A DNA stretch of 10,829 bases. Origin: JBFWQM01 sp050249455 (lineage in GTDB: Bacteria > Pseudomonadota > Alphaproteobacteria > MPNO01 > VGEU01). A program made the translations under genes and the position numbers. Positions 6,527 through 10,829 of the stretch are shown here, piece after piece. The stretch spans positions 1 to 10,829 of the forward strand of contig JBFWQM010000194.1 of assembly GCA_050249455.1 (NCBI GenBank), in the 5' to 3' direction. The notes beneath the pieces are model-generated. The model saw only the letters and a program-made list of their open reading frames with translations, made no database searches and was not told the DNA's origin. How positions within the stretch are numbered: the stretch's first letter is position 1; each line of letters opens with the position of its first letter.

Positions 6527-7721
6527 ACACCCGCTTGGCGTTGAGGCCGAGGATGTTGCGCTTGGCCTGGTCGCCGAGGAACGGCAAATCGAGGATCGTC
6601 GACGGCAGATCGAAGTCCCAGTGCGGCCAGTCGGACGCGTAGAGCATCTGCGACTTGGCGTCGACCGCGTTCATCGTCGCCTCCAGGAGCTCCATGTTGG
6701 TGCGCTCCATCGGCTGCGTCGTGTAGTACATCTCGCGCATGTACTCGCTGGGCAGCCGCTTCAGCGCCGGCGCCTCCGACGAGCGCATCAGGTACTCGTT
6801 GTCGAAGCGCTGCGTCATGAAGGCGAGCCAGGCGATGCCCGATTCGATCCACACCACCTTCAGCTTCGGGAACCGCTCGTTCAGGCCGTTCATCACCCAG
6901 TTCGCCATGTGCACCATGTTGCACAGGCTGAACGACAGCGCGTGCGCGCTGACGAAGCGGTTGAGCTGGCGCAGGAAGCCTTCGCTGCCGCCCCAGAACG
7001 GCCCGGCGTGGAACGACAACGGCAGGCCGCGCTCCTGCAGCATGGCGTAGAGGCGCATGTAGGAATTGTGGTGCACCGGCTTGTAGCGCACGCTGGTGCA
7101 GGTGAACCCGACCACGCCCTTGGTCTCGCCGAACTCCTCGACCAGCGCCTCGCACGCCGGCGGGTCGTTGAACGGCAGGAACAGCGAGGTGCGGATGCGG
7201 TCGTCGCCGCCGCAGACCCGCTCGGTGACCCAGCGGTTGTAGCCGCGCGCCACCGCGATCTCGACGTCGAGCTCGGGATGCATCCCCAGGCTCAGCATCG
7301 GCGTCGGGAAGGTGACCTGGATGTCGATGCCGATCGCGTCCAGCGCGCGGCGCGCCAGCACCACGTCGCGGTGCGCGCCCTCGCCGTCGGTCGATTCCTC
7401 CAGCCCCGGGTCATGCACGATGCGCCCGCCCACGTTCTGGTGCGACGGCCAGCCCGAGGTCTGGATGATGCCGGGCGTCACGCGGCCGTTGGTCGTGAAG
7501 TTGCCGGCGATGTCCTTGATCACCGGGTCGGGGATGTATTCCACGATCTCGCCCCACGACTGGTTCTCGAAGTGGTGGGCGTCGATGTCGATGACCAGAT
7601 AGTCGTCGAGCTTGTAGTCGCGGCGCTGGCGCGCCGCGCGCGCCAGCATGTCCCGGGTGTCGCTGGAACGTCCGAATTCCTTGATCGGCACGTCGCGCGG
7701 CCGATCGACGCCGGTGTCCAT
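6516..7721 (-). CDS. Amidohydrolase-family (Amidohydro_2/ACMSD-like) metal-dependent hydrolase or decarboxylase
   Basis: This 401-residue TIM-barrel metalloenzyme probably acts in the cytoplasm. The first strand carries the metal motif VIDIDAHHFE (43-52, with His49/His50). Further likely ligands are His238 (LSFHAGPF), His271 (NMVHMAN) and Asp364 (LYASDWPHWD). SDWPH is the signature of the Amidohydro_2 family, which includes ACMSD and gamma-resorcylate-type decarboxylases as well as hydrolases. The reaction is not determinable, but these enzymes commonly act on aromatic carboxylates or ring-opened products, which fits the catabolic setting. The start is ATG 7721: GGAGGATT lies about eight bases upstream, and the frame extending further upstream is Arg/Pro-rich and not protein-like. 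It converges on the aldo/keto reductase with an 11-base overlap and is divergent from the methyltransferase. Confidence 0.9.
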   Translation of the reverse strand: MDTGVDRPRDVPIKEFGRSSDTRDMLARAARQRRDYKLDDYLVIDIDAHHFENQSWGEIVEYIPDPVIKDIAGNFTTNGRVTPGIIQTSGWPSHQNVGGRIVHDPGLEESTDGEGAHRDVVLARRALDAIGIDIQVTFPTPMLSLGMHPELDVEIAVARGYNRWVTERVCGGDDRIRTSLFLPFNDPPACEALVEEFGETKGVVGFTCTSVRYKPVHHNSYMRLYAMLQERGLPLSFHAGPFWGGSEGFLRQLNRFVSAHALSFSLCNMVHMANWVMNGLNERFPKLKVVWIESGIAWLAFMTQRFDNEYLMRSSEAPALKRLPSEYMREMYYTTQPMERTNMELLEATMNAVDAKSQMLYASDWPHWDFDLPSTILDLPFLGDQAKRNILGLNAKRVFNL

Positions 7722-7936
7722 TGCGTGAATCCTCCAGGGTTCGGGTCTTGCTTTTGCGAAAGCGTAGCAGCCCGGCGGAAATCCAACAAGGACGCGCCCG
7801 CGCCCGACAAATGCCCGCCCGATGCCCCAGCCCCGCAACGGACGGGAGGGCGATGATCGGCCGATCGGTCGCCCGCGCCGCAGGCCGGGGCGGCCGACCG
7901 GCAAGGACGAGGATCGGCGAACCGGAAGGGGACGCG
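7722..7936. promoter_or_regulatory. Divergent intergenic region between amidohydrolase and methyltransferase
   Basis: This 215-base gap separates two outward-reading genes and must carry promoters for both. Apart from the two ribosome sites at its ends and one short hairpin, I see no clear -35/-10 pairs. Open frames through it on both strands are Arg/Pro/Gly-rich products of high GC and do not look coding. Confidence 0.4.
7750..7763. repeat. Perfect hairpin GCTTT-TGCG-AAAGC upstream of the amidohydrolase gene
   Basis: Five perfect base pairs close a four-base loop, about 29 bases before the amidohydrolase start, in the least GC-rich part of the gap. It could be an operator half-site pair or a leader RNA hairpin. 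A terminator for the amidohydrolase strand is unlikely at this position. Confidence 0.3.
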
Positions 7937-8605
7937 ATGCGGCTTGCATCATTTCTGTCCGGCGCTTCGGACGCGGCGTTCGGCGCCGCACACCGCAACC
8001 TGGTCCTGCGCCGCCGCGCCCGCGTGCTGGCCGGCCGCCTGGCCGGCCTGCTGCCGCGCGAGGGCACCGTCCTCGACGTCGGCTGCGGCGACGGGGCGAT
8101 CGCGGCGGCGATCATGCAGCAGCGGCCGGCCGTCTCCGTCGTCGGGGTGGACGTCCTGGTGCGGCCGGACGCCAGCATTCCCGTGCGCGGCTTCGACGGC
8201 CGGCGCCTGCCGTTTGCCGACGACGCGTTCGACGCGGCCCTGCTGGTGGACGTGCTGCACCACACCGACGATCCCATGGCACTGCTGCGCGAGGCCCGGC
8301 GGATCGCCCGCCGATCGATCGTGATCAAGGACCACACCTGCGACGGCGTCCTTGCGTGGCCGACGCTGCGTGCCATGGACCGGGTGTGCAACGCCCGCCA
8401 CGGCGTGCGGCTGCCCTACAACTACTGGCGTGCCGATCAATGGCGCGACGCGTTCGCGCGGCTCGGGCTGCCGGTGCGTCACTGGGACGGCCGCCTGCGG
8501 CTCTACCCGTGGCCGGCGTCGATGGTGCTCGACCGCGACCTCCACTTCGCGGCGCTGCTCGGCGTCGATCGCGCGGCCGATTCCTCGGCGGGAAAAGTCT
8601 GCTAG
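7937..8605 (+). CDS. Class I SAM-dependent methyltransferase
   Basis: This 222-residue Rossmann-fold enzyme is likely to transfer a methyl group from S-adenosylmethionine. Motif I is VLDVGCGDG (45-53). The acidic end of strand 2 is VVGVDV (68-73), followed by LPFADDAFDAALLVDVLHH (91-109), which is the Methyltransf_11-type motif with Asp at strand 4. The later segment SIVIKDHTCDG (127-137) is strand 5. The C-terminal part is rich in Arg/Trp/Tyr (LPYNYWRADQWRDAF) and probably forms the substrate cap. The start at ATG 7937 has GGAAGGGGA seven or so bases upstream. An in-frame ATG at 7853 would add a basic, low-complexity extension and is less likely. The substrate is unknown. The 44-base gap to the next gene and shared strand allow co-transcription. 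Confidence 0.88.
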   Translation: MRLASFLSGASDAAFGAAHRNLVLRRRARVLAGRLAGLLPREGTVLDVGCGDGAIAAAIMQQRPAVSVVGVDVLVRPDASIPVRGFDGRRLPFADDAFDAALLVDVLHHTDDPMALLREARRIARRSIVIKDHTCDGVLAWPTLRAMDRVCNARHGVRLPYNYWRADQWRDAFARLGLPVRHWDGRLRLYPWPASMVLDRDLHFAALLGVDRAADSSAGKVC

Positions 8606-8649
8606 GCTGCGGCCCCGCCGTTCCGCCTGTCCGCCACCAAGGTCGCCCG

Positions 8650-9654
8650 ATGCCGAGCCAACCCCTGTGGATCACCGAAGCCGACGTCACGTCGCTGATC
8701 GCGCTGCCCGACGCCATCGATGCGCTGGAGCGCAACTTGCGGCTTGAGGCGGCGGGCGCCGGCGCCAGCATGCCCAAGACGCACCTGATGGTCGCCGCCA
8801 ACGACGCCATTCACGCGATCGGCGCGGCGGTGCCGGGCGCCGGGCTGTGCGGCACCAAGACGTGGGTCAATGTCGGCGGCAAGTCGCAGACCGTGCTGGT
8901 GCTGTTCTCGCTGGAGGACGGGTCCCTGCGGGCGGTGGTGGAGGCGACGGCGCTGGGCCAGCTTCGTACCGCCGCGATGACCGGCGTCGGCACCCGCCGT
9001 CTCGCGCCCGCGGGCGCGGATGAGCTCGCCCTCGTCGGCACCGGCAAGCAGGCGGTGCCGCAGGTCGCGGCCTGCGCCGCGGTGCGGCCGCTCCGCCGGG
9101 TGAGGGTGTTCAGCCGCCGGCCGGACGCGCGCGCCGCGGTGGCCGAGGACATGCGCCGCGCCCTCGACATCGACGCCGTGCCGGCCGCGACCCTGGAGGA
9201 CGCGGCGCGCGACGCGCCGATCGTCACCCTGGTCACCAACGCGACGCAGCCGTTCTTCACCGCGGCGATGGCGGCGCGCGGCAGCCACGTCAACGCGATG
9301 GGCGCCATCGTGCCGGCGCGCGCCGAATTCACCCAGGACGTGTTCGACCGCTGCTCGGCGATCGCGGTAGACAACGTGGCGAGCGTGCGCGAGCTGTCGT
9401 CGGAGTTCCGCGCCCGCTTCGGCGACGACGATGCGGCGTGGGCGCCGGTGCGGCGGATTGCGGACCTGGTCGCCGCCGACGCTGCGCGCCCGGCGGACGC
9501 CGACCTGACCTTGTTCAAGGCGATGGGCGTCGGCCTGTCCGACCTCGCGCTCGGCATCGAGGTGCTGGCGCGGGCGGAGAAGCGCGGCGGCGCCCATGCG
9601 CTGCCCGGCCGCGTGCGCGTGCCGCCGCGGCTGAAGCAGGGGACGCGCCCATGA
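8650..9654 (+). CDS. Ornithine cyclodeaminase/mu-crystallin-family protein
   Basis: This 334-residue NAD(P)-binding protein belongs to the OCD/mu-crystallin family, whose members deaminate and cyclise ornithine, deaminate alanine or reduce imines. Family landmarks are in order: Lys70 in GLCGTKTWVN, Arg106 in GQLRTAA, the Rossmann motif ALVGTGKQA (127-135), a strand-2 region VRVFSRRPD (151-159), HVNAMGA (213-219), Asp241 (AIAVDNV) and the C-terminal TLFKAMGVGLSDLALG (287-302). The catalytic Lys and Asp positions therefore seem preserved, but the substrate cannot be assigned. ATG 8650 is preceded by AAGG about nine bases upstream; the longer frame upstream runs antisense-like through the methyltransferase gene and is rejected. 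Its stop overlaps the next gene's start as ATGA, so the two products are probably made together. Confidence 0.88.
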   Translation: MPSQPLWITEADVTSLIALPDAIDALERNLRLEAAGAGASMPKTHLMVAANDAIHAIGAAVPGAGLCGTKTWVNVGGKSQTVLVLFSLEDGSLRAVVEATALGQLRTAAMTGVGTRRLAPAGADELALVGTGKQAVPQVAACAAVRPLRRVRVFSRRPDARAAVAEDMRRALDIDAVPAATLEDAARDAPIVTLVTNATQPFFTAAMAARGSHVNAMGAIVPARAEFTQDVFDRCSAIAVDNVASVRELSSEFRARFGDDDAAWAPVRRIADLVAADAARPADADLTLFKAMGVGLSDLALGIEVLARAEKRGGAHALPGRVRVPPRLKQGTRP

Positions 9655-10706
9655 CCAGCAAGCTCCTCCTCGTCGGCAGCGTGCCGCTGGAAACCGCCGA
9701 GGACGTGTTCCGCAGGTTCGGCGCGCCGCTCGGCGCGCATCTCGCCACCATGCCGGACGGCGAGGTCGGCGACCGCAAGTGGTGGGTGCAGCGGCTGTCC
9801 TACCAGGTGTTCAACGGCCACCCGCAGCTTGTCGCCACGCGCCGTCCGGCGCCCGACGGCGACGTGGAGCGGCTGGTGCCGCGCGACCGCGCGGACACCT
9901 GGCAGTTCGTCATCGCCGACGGCATCGGCGCGGTGAAGTTCGGCGACCCCGGCTGGCGGCTGGGCTTCACCCGCGACGCGCTGAGCTCCTATTTCGTGTT
10001 CCGCACCCTCAAGGAGAAGGGCGTGCTGGCGCAGCACCTGCGCTTCCAGGTCTCGATCCCGCTGGTCAACAGCGTGGTCGGCGCCCGCACCTTCCCGCGG
10101 CCCGGCGACGCGGAGCGCATCAAGCCGGGCTACGAGGATGCGGTCGCCGCGGAGGTGGCGAAGATCGTCGAGAAAATCCCGCACGAGGATCTCGCCATCC
10201 AGTGGGATGCGTCGTGGGAGATCACCGACGTCTACGGCGCCATCCCCGGCCAGCCGCCCGACGAGGCGCTGGCGCGCAACACGCCTCAGATCGCGCGGCT
10301 GTCGGCGGCGGTGCCGGAAACGGTCGCGCTCGGCTTCCACTTCTGCTTCGGCACCTTCGGCGGCTGGCCGCGGCTGGCGCCGCCCGACCTTGGCGCCGCG
10401 GTGGCGCTCGCCAACGCGGCCGTCGTGGCGGCCGGCCGGCGGGTGGACTGGATCAACATCCCGACATTGGACCGCAGCGACGACGAGTTCTTCCGCCCGC
10501 TCGCCGGGCTGCAGCCGGACGGCGCGCGGGTCTATCTCGGCCTGATCCACAACATGGAGCGGTTCCCGGAGCGGTGGGCGGCGGCGCGGCGGCACTGCGC
10601 GGACTTCGGGATGTCGGCGCCGTGCGGCTTCGGGCGCATCGCCGAAAGCGCGCTGCCGGGCATCCTGCAGGATCACCTCGACGCGGTGCGGATCGCCGCG
10701 GGTTAG
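9651..10706 (+). CDS. MetE-like (cobalamin-independent methionine synthase/UROD superfamily) protein
   Basis: This 351-residue protein resembles the single-barrel MetE-like family in the UROD/MetE superfamily. It begins with a glycine-containing strand, LLLVGSVPL, followed by MPDGEVGDRKWWV (34-46), a typical opening of this family. GFHFCFG (228-234) gives the H-x-C pair (His230, Cys232), and APCGFGR (323-329) gives the late Cys325. Together they match three of the four zinc ligands of MetE, which activates a thiol for methyl transfer. The fourth, a Glu in MetE, falls at INIPTLDR (269-275) and appears not to be kept, so zinc binding is uncertain. It lacks the N-terminal half of full MetE (about 750 residues) and is unlikely to be a methionine synthase itself. 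Start ATG 9651 overlaps the upstream stop (ATGA), with AGGGGA upstream. The partner OCD-family protein probably acts in the same pathway. Confidence 0.75.
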   Translation: MTSKLLLVGSVPLETAEDVFRRFGAPLGAHLATMPDGEVGDRKWWVQRLSYQVFNGHPQLVATRRPAPDGDVERLVPRDRADTWQFVIADGIGAVKFGDPGWRLGFTRDALSSYFVFRTLKEKGVLAQHLRFQVSIPLVNSVVGARTFPRPGDAERIKPGYEDAVAAEVAKIVEKIPHEDLAIQWDASWEITDVYGAIPGQPPDEALARNTPQIARLSAAVPETVALGFHFCFGTFGGWPRLAPPDLGAAVALANAAVVAAGRRVDWINIPTLDRSDDEFFRPLAGLQPDGARVYLGLIHNMERFPERWAAARRHCADFGMSAPCGFGRIAESALPGILQDHLDAVRIAAG

Positions 10707-10707
10707 G

Positions 10708-10729
10708 GCTGGCCACGCGCGCGGCCGGC
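10708..10729 (+). terminator. Possible GC hairpin after the MetE-like gene
   Basis: GCTGGCC (10708-10714) pairs with GGCCGGC (10723-10729), seven pairs with one G-T wobble and an eight-base loop, beginning two bases after the stop. No U-tract follows, so it is at best a weak or attenuating terminator. The next gene starts 38 bases on. Confidence 0.25.
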
Positions 10730-10766
10730 TGCTATCGATTCACCATCGCGAACGGGAGACAGGACG

Positions 10767-10829
10767 ATGCCGAGGCTTCGACCCCTGGACAAGACCGAGG
10801 CGCCGGAAGCGGCGCGGCCGTTCCTCGAG
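10767..10829 (+). CDS. Probable carboxymuconolactone decarboxylase-family protein, N-terminal fragment
   Basis: Only 21 codons are visible before the window ends. The start, MPRLRPLDKTEAPEAARPFL, follows the common opening of CMD/AhpD-like proteins (a short basic start, then a D-x-x-x-A-P-E-x-x-x-P segment leading into helix 1). CMD-family proteins are small all-helical decarboxylases or peroxidase-like enzymes. AGGA lies a few bases before ATG 10767. The catalytic Cys-containing part is outside the window, so this call rests on the first residues only. Same strand and a 60-base gap from the MetE-like gene suggest one transcription unit. Confidence 0.5.
   Translation, partial: MPRLRPLDKTEAPEAARPFLE

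Noticed and set aside
6621..7856. A 411-codon plus-strand open frame across the amidohydrolase gene
   Set aside because: Its translation is His/Arg/Val-rich low-complexity sequence with no motif, while the minus strand encodes a clear amidohydrolase with its metal-binding residues.
7721..7936. A longer N-terminus for the methyltransferase
   Set aside because: The extension is basic low-complexity sequence, and GGAAGGGGA before ATG 7937 marks the likely start.
7722..7991. A 90-codon N-terminal extension of the amidohydrolase
   Set aside because: The extension is Arg/Pro/Gly-rich and unlike the family; ATG 7721 has a good GGAGGATT ribosome site.
8811..10676. A 621-codon minus-strand open frame antisense to the OCD-family and MetE-like genes
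   Set aside because: It is Arg/Ala/Gly/Pro-rich with no domain, and the plus strand holds two recognisable enzymes with ribosome sites and a coupled start; long antisense frames are expected at this GC content.
1..10829. CRISPR arrays, tRNA or rRNA genes, transposases, integrases and attachment repeats
   Set aside because: I saw no regularly spaced repeats, no cloverleaf-like segment, no recombinase motifs and no matching direct repeats around the cassette.

Overview
The window is a high-GC stretch, most like an alphaproteobacterial chromosome. This is an inference from composition, the mix of catabolic enzyme families and Gram-negative-type domains; no rRNA or other taxonomic marker is present. 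It contains eleven protein-coding regions (two cut by the window edges), no tRNA or rRNA, no CRISPR array and no recognisable transposase or integrase.

Left edge (1-359): the C-terminal end of a UbiD-family decarboxylase. It is followed by a short, very AT-rich gap (positions 361-420 have 15 G/C in 60) and then a compact plus-strand cassette (478-4961) that looks compositionally different from its neighbours. The cassette encodes (a) a protein with three predicted membrane segments and a periplasmic OmpA-like peptidoglycan-binding domain, and (b) a P-loop NTPase with a membrane hairpin inserted between Walker A and Walker B, as in KAP-type NTPases. The first two genes overlap by four bases (GTGA). 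The NTPase reading frame is interrupted by a single TAA at 2937-2939 and resumes in the same frame six bases later as a 671-codon ORF that carries what looks like the missing end of the ATPase plus a large unrecognised C-terminal region. I read this as one split or broken gene of about 1,138 codons. The pair is the best candidate for an undescribed system: a cell-wall-anchored membrane protein working with a membrane-embedded NTPase, of the kind seen in defence or envelope-stress cassettes.

Middle (4986-7721): ordinary high-GC accessory metabolism. A minus-strand VOC/glyoxalase-fold protein is divergent from a plus-strand aldo/keto reductase, which converges (11-base overlap) on a minus-strand amidohydrolase of the Amidohydro_2/ACMSD-like family.

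Right part (7937-10829): a plus-strand run of a class I SAM-dependent methyltransferase, an ornithine cyclodeaminase/mu-crystallin-family protein, a MetE-like protein coupled to it by an ATGA overlap, and the first 21 codons of a probable carboxymuconolactone decarboxylase-family protein. UbiD, amidohydrolase, VOC, AKR and CMD families together suggest catabolism of aromatic or other xenobiotic-like compounds, but no substrate can be named from sequence alone.
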